Of a stretch of DNA of 64,000 bases, positions 8,004 through 16,867 are shown piece after piece. The first letter of the stretch is position 1. Each line of letters opens with the position of its first letter. The translations under genes and the position numbers were made by a program. This DNA comes from Ancylobacter crimeensis. Its GTDB lineage: Bacteria > Pseudomonadota > Alphaproteobacteria > Rhizobiales > Xanthobacteraceae. The notes beneath the pieces are model-generated. The model was not told the DNA's origin, did no database searches, and saw only the letters and a list, made by a program, of their open reading frames with translations. The DNA is taken from NCBI RefSeq assembly GCF_023016805.1, contig NZ_JALKCH010000003.1, forward strand, positions 186,001-250,000. Reading direction: 5' to 3'.

Positions 8004-8921
8004 TCACTTAGCCCCCGTGGCGTCAGCGCCCATGATCTCGCGCAGCTTGAAGTGGAACGGGCCGAGATTGCCGCCGTAATTGCCGGCGTCGATCGCGATG
8101 ACACCCGCCGCCGCGCCCAGCTCGCACACCGCGGCAATACCCGCCTTCGTGCAGGCCGCGACCGAATCGAAGCTCACGCCGTCGATCACGATCTCCATCA
8201 CCGAGCCGGTCTCCGGGGTCAGCGCGCTGTCCACCGTGCCGTAGAGCGTCGGGCAGTAGTGGTGGTTGGTGGAGGCGAAGAGCCCCTTGTACTTCGAGCC
8301 GACCTTTGAGCCGGAGCGCACCACGCCGCCCGGGAAGGGCAGGATGTTGCCCGGCACCTTCGTCATCGCCGCCACGGCGACCTCGGCCGCCTTCAGCGCC
8401 TGCCCGCGCGAGCGGGCGAGGATGAGGAAATTGCCGCCGCCGACACCTTCCACCGAGCCGGTGTCCTCGTCGCAGACGAACTCGCCCTCCATCACCGGCA
8501 CGCGCCAGAAGCGTTTCGCGTCGATCTTCTTGGAGATCTGGTAGCCGTCGCCGAAATAGCGGATCGTCTTGGCCATCGGCACCCGCTTGCCCTCCTCGAC
8601 GCCGGCATAGCAGGCGGTGGTCGGGCAGGTGAGGATGCACTGGCCGAGGCGCAGCGGCACCACCTTCTTCAGCGAGCCGAAATCCATCGCGAAGATGAGG
8701 ATGGAAACGCCGGGGCGGCCATCGGGGGTTTCTTCCGGCGCCAGCGTGCGCTCGATGCCGGCCTCGCAGCCGCAGCCGATGACGGAGGTGGCGAAGCCCG
8801 TGGTGACGCGGCCGGCGGTCAGCGCCCAGTCCGGCGTGTCGGCGGTGATGATCAGCCTCGTGCCGACCATGGGAAAGGCTTCGGCGAAGCTGTCGCGGAT
8901 CTCGACGCCGTTGATGATCAT
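8004..8921 (-). CDS. fhcD: Formylmethanofuran:H4MPT formyltransferase, Fhc subunit D
   Basis: A 305-residue Ftr-family protein, the subunit that moves the formyl group between H4MPT and methylofuran in the Fhc complex. Start ATG at 8921 gives MIINGVEIRDSFAEAF, the standard N-terminus. Further family text is TSVIGCGCEAGIE near residue 48, CPTTACYAG near 98, NILPFPGGVVRSGSKVGS near 190, TNHHYCPTL and a C-terminal DAGNYGGNLGPFHF. Length matches known Ftr. A 274-bp spacer with a palindromic repeat separates it from fhcA, unusually long inside this operon; fhcC follows after one base. Confidence 0.96.
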   Translation of the reverse strand: MIINGVEIRDSFAEAFPMVGTRLIITADTPDWALTAGRVTTGFATSVIGCGCEAGIERTLAPEETPDGRPGVSILIFAMDFGSLKKVVPLRLGQCILTCPTTACYAGVEEGKRVPMAKTIRYFGDGYQISKKIDAKRFWRVPVMEGEFVCDEDTGSVEGVGGGNFLILARSRGQALKAAEVAVAAMTKVPGNILPFPGGVVRSGSKVGSKYKGLFASTNHHYCPTLYGTVDSALTPETGSVMEIVIDGVSFDSVAACTKAGIAAVCELGAAAGVIAIDAGNYGGNLGPFHFKLREIMGADATGAK

Positions 8922-9076
8922 CGGACGGTCTCTCGAAGGCTCGGCCGCCCCACCGCGCGGCCGATGCGGCCGGGACGGGACGAAGCGGAAGATGGGAAAC
9001 GGAACGCGGCGGAGCCGCGAAGACATGGAACGACGCGCGCCCTTGCGAAGCCGGCCCTCACCGACGAGCGGCCGCC

Positions 9077-9136
9077 TTTCCCCCTCTCCCGGCGCGATGC
9101 GCCGAGCTCTCCGCCTTGGGGAGAGGCTAAGGGGAA
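9077..9136. repeat. Imperfect palindromic repeat between fhcA and fhcD
   Basis: Within the 274-bp spacer 8922-9195, TTTCCCCCTCTCCC (9077-9090) pairs imperfectly with GGGGAGAGGCTAAGGGGAA (9118-9136). The CTCTCCC/GGGAGAG core is shared with the repeats at 3783-4219, suggesting one REP-like family. It could stabilise or process the fhc transcript between A and D. Confidence 0.5.
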
Positions 9137-9195
9137 GCGCACGGCGGCGCAGGGCTTTGAAGCATCGCCGCCGGAGGGAAATCCCGCCCCCGTCC

Positions 9196-10860
9196 TCACG
9201 AGCCCGTCCTCTCGCATTTCAGGATGGTCGGCCCGGCGCCACCGCGCAGCTCTCCGTCGGAAATGCGGAAATGCTTCGCCTTGAGGCCGATGGCTTCGTC
9301 GAACCAGCGGTCCATGTCCTTCTCGATGCCGCGATCGAATTGCGGCCGCGCGACATGGGTGGTGCCGGTCACGGTCTCGACGATCTCGCCGTCCTTCACG
9401 ATGAGCGTGCCGTTCTTGAAGACGTAGCGGGCCTTCGAGAACATCTTCTCGGCATCGGAATCGGGCGTGTGCACCACCACGTCGCCGACGCCGCCCGTCC
9501 GGAGATGGCCCTTGTCCTTCAGGTTCAGGATGCGGGCGGGCGCGGCGCGGGTGAGGATGGCGATCTCCTCCAGCGAATATTCACGGGTGATCTCCGGCAG
9601 CAGCGTGTGCTTCTGCGCCGCCTTGTTCAGCGTGGCGAGCTGGGCGTTGCGGAAGTCGCGGTCCATCAGCAGCCGGATCAGGTGCGGATAGGTGGTGAAG
9701 GGGCCGCCATTGGGGTGGTCGGTGGTCAGGAAGATCCGCCACGGGTCTTCCACCAGCAGGAACAGCTCCAGCCCGATCGCCCATTGCAGGGCGTTGACGA
9801 AATTGCGGTCGCGATATTCGAACGGCACCACGCCGCAGCCGGCATCGAGTTCGATGTCCATGCCGATGGACTTCTTCGGACTGCCGAGCGGGCGGTTGCG
9901 GTATTGCGACATGTAGTCGGCGGAAGCGGTGATGGTCTGGCCGAACATCACCTGCCCGACATCCACCGAGATGTTGGGATTGGCGTTCACCATCTCGGCG
10001 ATGCGCGCCGCGGAGGAGGAGAAATGCTTGTCGCCCTCGGTGCCGTAGGAGTGGAACTGGAGGTGGGTGAGGTGCAGCCGCCGCCCCTCCGCCGCCGCGA
10101 TGGTGGCGATGGTGGTCTCGTCATTGCCCGGCACACCGAGATTGCAGCCGTGCAGATGGATCGGGTGCGGCAGGTTCAGTTCGGTCACCGCCCGGATCAG
10201 CGTCTGCAACACCTTGCGCGGGGTGTTGCCGTAATGCGGGTTGGCCTCGTCGAGGTCGAGCTTGCGGGCGTTGAACTTGAAGGCGTTGATGCCGCCCGGA
10301 TTGACGATCTTGATGGCATAGGCCTGCGTCGCCTCGACCATCCAGCCGACATAGGCGTTGATCTGCTCCTGCGCCGCGCCGGTGGCCAGCAGGCGCTGGA
10401 GGTAATCGTCCGAACCCAGCACCAGATAGGCGCCGGTGTCGAGATTGGGGATGTCCGCCATCTCCAGATGCGCGCCGCGGGCATTCGAGCCGACCATCGC
10501 CGGCTCGAACACCGTGGTGTAGCCGAGCTCGGCATAGCGGCAGCCGGTGGCGTGGGCGGAAGGGCTGGCCCGCCCGCCGCCGCAGCCGCAGAACGCACCG
10601 GGCATCTCGGGATAGGCGCGGCGGTCCTCCTGCATCAGCAGGCGGGCGAGGTTCATCTTGCCGCCGGCGATGTGGCTGTGCAGGTCGATGCCGCCGGCCA
10701 TCACGATATCGCCGCCGAGGTCGTATTCCTCGGCCGGAAGGTCCGTCGGTTCGACGAGGCGCCCGTCGGCGATCTCGATGGTGCGGGTGGCGCCGGTGGC
10801 GACGCCGTTCTCGCCATGGGTCGGGTCGAGGACCCGGCCGCCGGTCAGTCGAACTCTCAT
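9196..10860 (-). CDS. fhcA: Formyltransferase/hydrolase complex subunit A
   Basis: A 554-residue amidohydrolase-family protein homologous to formylmethanofuran dehydrogenase subunit A. It begins at the ATG at 10860, four-base overlapping the fhcB stop. Metal-site text is visible: HSHIAGGK with His61 and His63, HLHGCNLG and HLTHLQFHSYG in the middle, and TTDHPNGGPF toward the C-terminus. Also family-typical are FEPAMVGSNARGAHLEM and NPNISVDVGQVMFG. In the bacterial complex this subunit hydrolyses formyl-methylofuran to formate and carries the polyglutamylated cofactor (established for Methylobacterium). Acts in the cytoplasm with FhcB, C and D. Confidence 0.96.
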   Translation of the reverse strand: MRVRLTGGRVLDPTHGENGVATGATRTIEIADGRLVEPTDLPAEEYDLGGDIVMAGGIDLHSHIAGGKMNLARLLMQEDRRAYPEMPGAFCGCGGGRASPSAHATGCRYAELGYTTVFEPAMVGSNARGAHLEMADIPNLDTGAYLVLGSDDYLQRLLATGAAQEQINAYVGWMVEATQAYAIKIVNPGGINAFKFNARKLDLDEANPHYGNTPRKVLQTLIRAVTELNLPHPIHLHGCNLGVPGNDETTIATIAAAEGRRLHLTHLQFHSYGTEGDKHFSSSAARIAEMVNANPNISVDVGQVMFGQTITASADYMSQYRNRPLGSPKKSIGMDIELDAGCGVVPFEYRDRNFVNALQWAIGLELFLLVEDPWRIFLTTDHPNGGPFTTYPHLIRLLMDRDFRNAQLATLNKAAQKHTLLPEITREYSLEEIAILTRAAPARILNLKDKGHLRTGGVGDVVVHTPDSDAEKMFSKARYVFKNGTLIVKDGEIVETVTGTTHVARPQFDRGIEKDMDRWFDEAIGLKAKHFRISDGELRGGAGPTILKCERTGS

Positions 10861-12125
10861 GCCGCTTCTCCCGCGATGAGGCGCACAGCCTCGGCGACGC
10901 TCGGCAGCGTCGCGACGCGCAGGGCGCCGAGCGGCAGGCTTACGATGGAATCCATGCGGAACACCGTGCCGGCATGGTCGATGCCAGGGGTTCCCACGGG
11001 AATGAACACTTCCGGCGGGCGCGCAAAGCGCGTCTCCGGATGGGCGATGGCGATGACCGGCCCGTCGAATTCCGGCGGCGGCTCGGGCCGGAAGGCCGAG
11101 ACCCACACCAGGAGGTCGGCGTCCTTCAGGGCGGCGGCGGTCGAGAACAGGGTGCCGTCATGCTCGGCGATCTGCGAGCGGATGGCGGTGCGCAGCGGAT
11201 AGCCGATGCGCCAGAGCAGCATCTGGTTGACGCCGATGATGTTATCGCGCCCGCCGAGCGGGAACACGCCGGCGCGGGTGGTGACGTTCAGCGCGTCGAC
11301 AAGCGCGGTGGCGCGTTCCGCCACCAGCGCGCCGACCTGCCCGCCATCGCCGGACAGCGTGGCGCTGTTCCAGGTGACGACGGCGTAGCCGGCATCCTTC
11401 AGCGCCGCGGCGGCGGCGGCGAGATCGGCCGTCGGCACGCCGCCGATCGTCTCCCCGCGCAGGGTGCGACCCTGCACCCCGCCGACCACCGCCTCCAGCG
11501 CCGCCACGAGGTCGGTGGGCTCCAGATGCACGATGTCGGCATGGCCGAGCTGCCCGCGCGCCTTCTCCCCCGGCGCGGCGCCGAGGAAGATGACCTTGCG
11601 GGAGGACGCGAAGAGCGGGTTCGGCGGCACGATGCGCTCGAACAGGCGGCCGAACACGGCGGTCGGGTCGTCGCCGATCACGAGGAGCACATCGCAGCGG
11701 TTGCGGACCTCGGCGAGCGTGGTCGACAGCCAGCCGGTGCGCTGGGCCGCGGTGTAGTTGCGGAACAGGCCTTCCGATGCGTAATGGTCGATGACCCCGC
11801 CGAACCGGCCGACGAGATCGAGCACCGCGCGGCCGCCGTCGATGTCGACCCCGAGCCCGGCGACCAACGTGGCCTTCGCGCCGGCCAGCAGGACCCGCGC
11901 GGCGTCGAGCGCATCGGACTCACTGGTCACCACACCGGACTGACTGCACTGCGGAACCGGGGCGTCCGCGCGGCGCAGGAAGAGCTTCGCCGCCTCCGGG
12001 CAGACCACGTCGCGGGCGCGCACCATGCGCCCGTCGGTTTCCACCGTCAGATCGTCGCAGCCGAGGCCGCAGAAGCCGCAGACGACGTCCCGGACGGTGC
12101 GCGGAGCGCTTTCAATCTCTGACAT
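10857..12125 (-). CDS. fhcB: Formyltransferase/hydrolase complex subunit B
   Basis: A 422-residue homologue of the FmdB/FwdB subunit of formylmethanofuran dehydrogenase. The N-terminus has VCGFCGLGCDDL, then ATLVAGLGVDIDGGRAVLDL near residue 85; the C-terminal half has PLGGRDNIIGVNQMLLWRIG and LVWVSAFRPEPP. Known bacterial Fhc complexes are hydrolytic and lack the molybdo/tungstopterin redox centre of the archaeal enzyme, so this subunit is thought to be structural. The ATG at 12125 was preferred over a TTG six bases upstream. Thirty-three bases separate it from the pterin dehydratase-like gene; its stop overlaps fhcA in ATGA. Confidence 0.94.
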   Translation of the reverse strand: MSEIESAPRTVRDVVCGFCGLGCDDLTVETDGRMVRARDVVCPEAAKLFLRRADAPVPQCSQSGVVTSESDALDAARVLLAGAKATLVAGLGVDIDGGRAVLDLVGRFGGVIDHYASEGLFRNYTAAQRTGWLSTTLAEVRNRCDVLLVIGDDPTAVFGRLFERIVPPNPLFASSRKVIFLGAAPGEKARGQLGHADIVHLEPTDLVAALEAVVGGVQGRTLRGETIGGVPTADLAAAAAALKDAGYAVVTWNSATLSGDGGQVGALVAERATALVDALNVTTRAGVFPLGGRDNIIGVNQMLLWRIGYPLRTAIRSQIAEHDGTLFSTAAALKDADLLVWVSAFRPEPPPEFDGPVIAIAHPETRFARPPEVFIPVGTPGIDHAGTVFRMDSIVSLPLGALRVATLPSVAEAVRLIAGEAA

Positions 12126-12158
12126 GCTCAACGTGCTCTGAATGCAAATGAAACGGGC

Positions 12159-12563
12159 TCAGTCATATTTGATATAGGCAAACCGGAGATCCCCATGGGG
12201 CGTTCCCGCCAGCGCTGTGCCGGGCTCCGCGCCCGGCTGCCAACCCACGACATCCTCTATCTTTTTCGCGAGCTGCAGGTCGCGCTCGGTGATGCCCTTG
12301 GCGTCGTGCGACATGAGCCGCACCTCCACCCAGGCGTAGGAGGCGGTGATGTCCGGGTGATGCCACGCGGCCTCGGCCAGATGCCCGACCGTGTTGATGA
12401 CCATCAGCGTACCTTTCCAGCTCGAGGTGCGGTAGGTACGGCGAATCCAGCCATCCTCAAGCCGCCAGGCGGGAAGCTCGGCGGCAAGGCGGGCGGCGAT
12501 CTCCTGGTCGGAGAGGGTCTTCTTGGGATCGATTTTATCGGGATCGATCGCCATGGCGTTCAT
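12159..12563 (-). CDS. Pterin-4a-carbinolamine dehydratase-like protein
   Basis: A 134-residue member of the 4a-hydroxytetrahydrobiopterin dehydratase (PhhB/PCD) family. The signature HHPDI with preceding GHLAEAAW (about residues 60-71) and the following YAWVEVRLMSHDAKGITERD are the core of the fold. There is no aromatic amino acid hydroxylase nearby; instead it heads the fhcBADC unit, 33 bases before fhcB, so a role with reduced methanopterin (repair or synthesis) is more likely than phenylalanine metabolism. That role is inferred. ATG at 12554 is an alternative start. It is divergent from mptG across about 150 bases that should hold both promoters. Confidence 0.85.
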   Translation of the reverse strand: MNAMAIDPDKIDPKKTLSDQEIAARLAAELPAWRLEDGWIRRTYRTSSWKGTLMVINTVGHLAEAAWHHPDITASYAWVEVRLMSHDAKGITERDLQLAKKIEDVVGWQPGAEPGTALAGTPHGDLRFAYIKYD

Positions 12564-12712
12564 CCTCCGCTCGGGTCCCGCCCGTTCTGGCGCGGACGGC
12601 TATGCCGGATTCGGTAGCACGCCCTCTGCCGCGACGGCAAACAATCATGCCGCATCCGCCGCGCTTGTCGAAAAACCGGCCGAGGCCTTACGATGGGGAC
12701 GAGGAAACGCCT

Positions 12713-13741
12713 GTGAACACAACACGTCTGTCCCTGGATGCGGCCCGCGCGGAAGCGGATGACGCCGTGGTGCGCGTCACCGCGCCGGGTCGCTTGCATC
12801 TTGGATTTCTGGACCTCGCCGGCACGCTCGGGCGTCGCTTCGGCAGCCTCGGCGTGAGCCTCGAACGGCCCGCCACGATCGTCTCGCTACAGCGCGCGGC
12901 GGCACTCGAGGCGACCGGGCCCGATGCGGAAAGGGCGGCCGCCGCGGTCGAAAAAGCCGCACGTCGCTTCGATCTCGATACGCGCGTTAAGGTCCATGTC
13001 GAGGCCGCGCTGCCGCCCCATTCGGGGCTCGGCTCCGGCACTCAGATGGCGCTCGCGGTCGCTGCCGGGCTTGCCGCGCTGCAGGGCAAGACTCTGACGC
13101 CGCGCGAGATCGCCCAAGCGCTCGGGCGCGGCGCACGTTCGGCCATCGGCATCGGCGCCTTCACCGACGGCGGGGTCATCCTCGACGGCGGCAAGGCAGT
13201 GGGGACCGGTGCGGGAGACGCCCCCCCGCCCATCCTCTCCCGCCTGCCCTTCCCCGAGCACTGGCGCATCCTGCTCGTCTACGACCACGGCCATCGCGGC
13301 CTCAGCGGGTCTGAGGAAGTGACGGCGATGAACGAGCTTCCGCCCTTCGCGAATGGCCTCGCCGGCACCCTCGCCCGGCTCACCGTGATGAAGGCGCTCC
13401 CCGCGCTCGTCGAGGATCAGGTGCGACATTTCGGCGAAGCCGTGGGGGAAATGCAGAGATTGCTCGGTGACCACTATGCGGGCGTACAGGGTGGCCGCTA
13501 TACGAGCCCTCATGTCGCCGAAGTCATGGCGTGGATCGAGGCGGCCGGCGTGCCCGGCGTCGGCCAGAGTTCCTGGGGTCCAACCGGCTTCGCTTTTCTC
13601 GGCTCGCCCGACGAGGCGGAGCGACTGATCGGCGAGGTGCGCGCCCGCTTCGGTGCGTCGCCTCATCTGGCTTTCGATTGCGTCCGCGGCAGCAATGCCG
13701 GAGCGCGGATCGAACGGCTTGCCTGCCTCGCGCAGCGCTGA
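12713..13741 (+). CDS. mptG: Beta-ribofuranosylaminobenzene 5'-phosphate synthase MptG (GHMP family)
   Basis: This 342-residue GHMP-type protein makes the committed step of H4MPT synthesis, joining PRPP to p-aminobenzoate or p-hydroxybenzoate with loss of CO2 and pyrophosphate. The GHMP signature PPHSGLGSGTQ lies near residue 100; APGRLHLGFLDL near residue 23 and SSWGPTGFAF near residue 285 are typical of the family. GTG at 12713 was chosen because GAGGAAA stands five bases ahead; longer frames reach back to 12602 or 12647 but have poor upstream text. Divergent from the pterin dehydratase-fhc unit and 90 bases before mtdB. Confidence 0.88.
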   Translation: MNTTRLSLDAARAEADDAVVRVTAPGRLHLGFLDLAGTLGRRFGSLGVSLERPATIVSLQRAAALEATGPDAERAAAAVEKAARRFDLDTRVKVHVEAALPPHSGLGSGTQMALAVAAGLAALQGKTLTPREIAQALGRGARSAIGIGAFTDGGVILDGGKAVGTGAGDAPPPILSRLPFPEHWRILLVYDHGHRGLSGSEEVTAMNELPPFANGLAGTLARLTVMKALPALVEDQVRHFGEAVGEMQRLLGDHYAGVQGGRYTSPHVAEVMAWIEAAGVPGVGQSSWGPTGFAFLGSPDEAERLIGEVRARFGASPHLAFDCVRGSNAGARIERLACLAQR

Positions 13742-13831
13742 GCGGCGGTTTTGGCGAAAGCCCGCGTCGCTATCCTTCTCCCCGCATGAAGAGGCCGCAA
13801 CGGCCCGACGACCCTTGGAGATCGAAACGAC

Positions 13832-14731
13832 ATGGCGGACAAGGCTCCGATTCTTCACATCGTCTCGCCCCTCGCCCACGTCAGCCCGTTCGACGTGAAC
13901 ATGGCGGTCGATGCCGGCTACACGACCATCCTGCCCTATTCGCGGGTGAAGCTCGAGGAGATGACCGACCTCACGCAGGACATGATGTTCTCGCGTGCGC
14001 CGGATCATGCCTCGCGCACCGGCCTGTTCATCGGCGGCAAGGACGCCAGCCTCGCGCTCGACATGGCGAAGGAAGCGACCTCCGCGCTGTTCCCACCCTT
14101 CCAGATTTCGGTCTTCGTCGATCCGGCGGGCTCCTTCACCACCGCCGCGGCGATGATCGCCAAGGTCGAGGAGAAGATCGCCGCCGTACGCCCCGAAGGG
14201 CTCAAGGGCGCCAAGGTGCAGGTCTATGGCGCGACGGGCGTGGTCGGCGGTATCGCGGCGGTGATCGCGGCGCAGGCGGGGGCGGATGTTACGCTGGTCA
14301 GCCATCGCGATGTCGACACCGTCCGGCTCAAGGCTGCGGACTTCAAGGTGCGCTTCAATGTCGATCTTGCGAGCGCGTCCGCCCGCAATGACGAGGAGAA
14401 GAACGCGCTGGTGCCCGACGCCGAGGTCGTGCTCGCCTGCGGCAAGGCGGGCATCCAGATCCTCACCGAGGCCAACCTCGCTTATGCCGGCAAGCTGCTG
14501 GTCGCAGCCGACGTGAACGCCGTGCCGCCGCCCGGTATCGCCGGGGTCGAGGCTAACGACGACGGCAAGCCGATCAGCGGCAAGGCGGTCGGCATCGGCG
14601 CGCTGGCCATCGGTCATGTGAAGTATCGCGTGCAGCACGAGTTGCTGAAGAGAATGCGCGAGACCGATACCGCCCTGAATATCGGGTTCGAGGACGCCTT
14701 CACCCTCGCGCGGTCGCTGCTCGGGAAGTAG
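13832..14731 (+). CDS. mtdB: NAD(P)-dependent methylene-tetrahydromethanopterin dehydrogenase MtdB
   Basis: A 299-residue MtdB that oxidises methylene-H4MPT to methenyl-H4MPT, the first oxidation after formaldehyde binds the cofactor. The N-terminal text KAPILHIVSPLAHVSPFDVNMA and the Rossmann motif QVYGATGVVGG near residue 130 identify it, with VLACGKAGIQIL and VAADVNAVPPPGI in the C-terminal half. Length is typical. GGAGA lies ahead of the ATG. It stands between mptG and the Orf5-type gene, all on the plus strand, followed by mch, giving two consecutive oxidation-pathway enzymes in one unit. No mtdA is seen in the window. Confidence 0.96.
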   Translation: MADKAPILHIVSPLAHVSPFDVNMAVDAGYTTILPYSRVKLEEMTDLTQDMMFSRAPDHASRTGLFIGGKDASLALDMAKEATSALFPPFQISVFVDPAGSFTTAAAMIAKVEEKIAAVRPEGLKGAKVQVYGATGVVGGIAAVIAAQAGADVTLVSHRDVDTVRLKAADFKVRFNVDLASASARNDEEKNALVPDAEVVLACGKAGIQILTEANLAYAGKLLVAADVNAVPPPGIAGVEANDDGKPISGKAVGIGALAIGHVKYRVQHELLKRMRETDTALNIGFEDAFTLARSLLGK

Positions 14732-14764
14732 ACGGCGCAGGCACGGCATGGTGGGACAAGGCTG

Positions 14765-15901
14765 ATGGACGGCGATGCTGATCTCGTCATCGTGGGCGTT
14801 TCCGCCCGCGTGCTGGCGGGCGCGGCTCGTCGCGCCCGCCACGTTCCCATCGTGCTCGACCTGTTCCGCGACGAGGACACCTCCGCGCTCTCGTCGAAGG
14901 CGATCGAGGTCCGGCATCGTCCGGGCCGCCTCGCCTTCGATGCCGACGATCTGATGGAAAAGCTCGACGCCAATGCGCCCGCAGGTCTGCCTGCCGTGCT
15001 CGGCACTGGCTTCGAGGACGAGCCCGAACTCGTGGCGCAGATCGCGGCGACACGACCGGTTCTCGGCAATGACGCGGCGCGGATCGCGCGGGTCAAGGAT
15101 CCCGAAGGCCTCGCCGCACTCGCGAGCCGACTCGGCATTCCCCATCCGCGGCTGTTCTGCGACAGGGCGCCTGATGGCGTAGTCACCCTGGCGAAGAAGA
15201 CCGGCGCTTCGGGCGGATGGCATGTGCGTCCGTCACGGCGTGTGCGCCATGAAGGCTGGTATTTGCAGGAGAAGGTCTCCGGGGAGCCGGTCTCCGCCTT
15301 GTTCCTCGGGAATGGGCGGAAGGCACGCATCCTTGCCTTCTCGCAACAATGGTGTGCGCCGGCGCAGGGTAGCCCTTATCGCTATGGCGGCGCCGTCGGG
15401 CCGATCGAACTGCCCATCCTGACCTCCATTGGGATCGCCGATGCACTCGATCGCCTCGTCGACGCGATCGGCCTTGTCGGACTCATGAGTGCGGACCTGA
15501 TGGTCGATGGCGCGGTGTGGCATCTCCTCGAGATCAACCCACGCCCCGGCGCGACGCTGGATGTCTTCGACCATCCCCCGTTGCCCCCGCTGCTCACCCT
15601 GCATCGGGATGCCTGCTCCGGCATGCTGCCGGAGGCCGGATCGATGAGCGTTGAGCGCTTCGACGGCGCACGCGCGGCGGGCGTACTTTATGCCGCGGCC
15701 GATATCGACATGCACCTCGCTCCCCTTCCTGAGGACATCGCCGACCGGCCATCCCTTGGCCGGCGGATCCGAAAGGGAGAACCCGTCTGCACCGTGCGCA
15801 GCCACGCTCCCGATGCGGAGAGGGCACGCGCCATACTCGCCATGCGCATGGCCGGAATCTGGGACGCGCTGATCGCCGCCCAGCCGGGCCGCGTCCAGTA
15901 G
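14765..15901 (+). CDS. ATP-grasp protein, H4MPT-cluster Orf5 type
   Basis: A 378-residue ATP-grasp-fold protein that regularly accompanies mch in methylotroph clusters (Orf5). The N-terminal third (LVIVGVSARVLAGAARRA) resembles a Rossmann pre-ATP-grasp domain; the middle has KKTGASGGWHV and GWYLQEKVSGEPVS, the ATP-grasp substrate and nucleotide loops; HLLEINPRPGATLDVF near residue 255 carries the Mg-ATP ligands Glu and Asn. An AAGG site precedes the ATG. Orf5 mutants in Methylobacterium are known to be affected in the H4MPT pathway; the reaction is not settled. A carboxylate-amine ligase step on the cofactor side chain is a fair inference. Confidence 0.85.
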   Translation: MDGDADLVIVGVSARVLAGAARRARHVPIVLDLFRDEDTSALSSKAIEVRHRPGRLAFDADDLMEKLDANAPAGLPAVLGTGFEDEPELVAQIAATRPVLGNDAARIARVKDPEGLAALASRLGIPHPRLFCDRAPDGVVTLAKKTGASGGWHVRPSRRVRHEGWYLQEKVSGEPVSALFLGNGRKARILAFSQQWCAPAQGSPYRYGGAVGPIELPILTSIGIADALDRLVDAIGLVGLMSADLMVDGAVWHLLEINPRPGATLDVFDHPPLPPLLTLHRDACSGMLPEAGSMSVERFDGARAAGVLYAAADIDMHLAPLPEDIADRPSLGRRIRKGEPVCTVRSHAPDAERARAILAMRMAGIWDALIAAQPGRVQ

Positions 15902-15910
15902 GAGACTGAC

Positions 15911-16867
15911 ATGAGCCACGCCAGCCCCAGCGTATCCGCCCTTGCCGGGCCTCTGGTCGACGCCCTCGTGGCCGACGCCGACGTATTGCGGCTCTCCGTC
16001 ACGCGCAGCGCCTGCGGCGCGCGGATCGTCGATGCCGGGATTGCCGTGCCAGGCGGGATCGAAGCCGGGCGGCGGATCGGCGAAATCTGTCTCGGCGGGC
16101 TCGGCAAGGTCGGTATCGCCGCCAGCGCCCGCTTTCCGCGCTGGAGCAACATGGTGACGGTGACGACCGCCAATCCAGTGCTCGCCTGTCTCGGCAGCCA
16201 ATATGCCGGCTGGAGCCTTGCGGAAGGCGATTTCTTCGCCCTCGGCTCCGGTCCGGCACGCGCATTGTGGGCAAAGGAAACGCTGTTCGGCGAACTCGGC
16301 TATCGCGACACCGCGAGCCGCGCCGCGCTGGTGCTGGAAGTGGACAAGCTCCCCCCCGATACACTGGTCGCCCATGTCGCCAGCGAATGCGGGGTGGCGC
16401 CGGAAAATCTCACCATGATCCTCACCCCCACCTCCAGCCTCGCCGGCACGGTGCAGATCGTCGCCCGCGTGCTGGAGGTCGCCCTGCACAAGACGCATGC
16501 GCTGCACTTCCCGCTCGACCGGGTCGTGGACGGCATCGGCGCCTCCCCCCTGCCCCCGCCGGCGCCGGACTTCGTCGCCGCGATGGGTCGTACCAATGAC
16601 GCGACGCTGTATGGTGGCGACGTCCAGCTCTTCGTCACCGGGCCGGAGAGCGATGCGCGCGAACTGGCCGAGGGCCTGCCCTCCTCCACCTCGCGCGACC
16701 ACGGGCGCACCTTCGCCGAGATTTTCACCGGCTATAAGGGCGATTTCTACGCCATGGATCCGATGCTCTTCAGCCCGGCCCGCGTTACCGTGACCGCGCT
16801 GGAAACCGGCCGCAGCTTCACATTCGGCGCCTTCCACGAAGACATCCTCGACCGGTCCTTCGCATGA
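15911..16867 (+). CDS. mch: Methenyl-tetrahydromethanopterin cyclohydrolase
   Basis: A 318-residue Mch, which hydrolyses methenyl-H4MPT to formyl-H4MPT, the substrate of the Fhc complex. Family text includes CGARIVDAGIAVPGGIEAGR near residue 36, GGLGKVGIAA, NPVLACLGSQYAGW near residue 87, FALGSGPARAL and DRVVDGIGASPLPPP near residue 204. GGAGA is placed seven bases before the ATG. The last bases overlap the Orf7-type gene in ATGA, so the two are translationally coupled. Cytoplasmic enzyme, expected length. Confidence 0.97.
   Translation: MSHASPSVSALAGPLVDALVADADVLRLSVTRSACGARIVDAGIAVPGGIEAGRRIGEICLGGLGKVGIAASARFPRWSNMVTVTTANPVLACLGSQYAGWSLAEGDFFALGSGPARALWAKETLFGELGYRDTASRAALVLEVDKLPPDTLVAHVASECGVAPENLTMILTPTSSLAGTVQIVARVLEVALHKTHALHFPLDRVVDGIGASPLPPPAPDFVAAMGRTNDATLYGGDVQLFVTGPESDARELAEGLPSSTSRDHGRTFAEIFTGYKGDFYAMDPMLFSPARVTVTALETGRSFTFGAFHEDILDRSFA

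Noticed and set aside
8617-11202. 861-codon plus-strand frame over fhcA and fhcD
   Set aside because: Opposite strand of well-conserved fhc genes; composition is typical of a mirror frame in GC-rich coding DNA.
12887-15223. 778-codon minus-strand frame over mptG, mtdB and Orf5
   Set aside because: Lies fully antisense to three confident genes and crosses their junctions; no recognisable domain.
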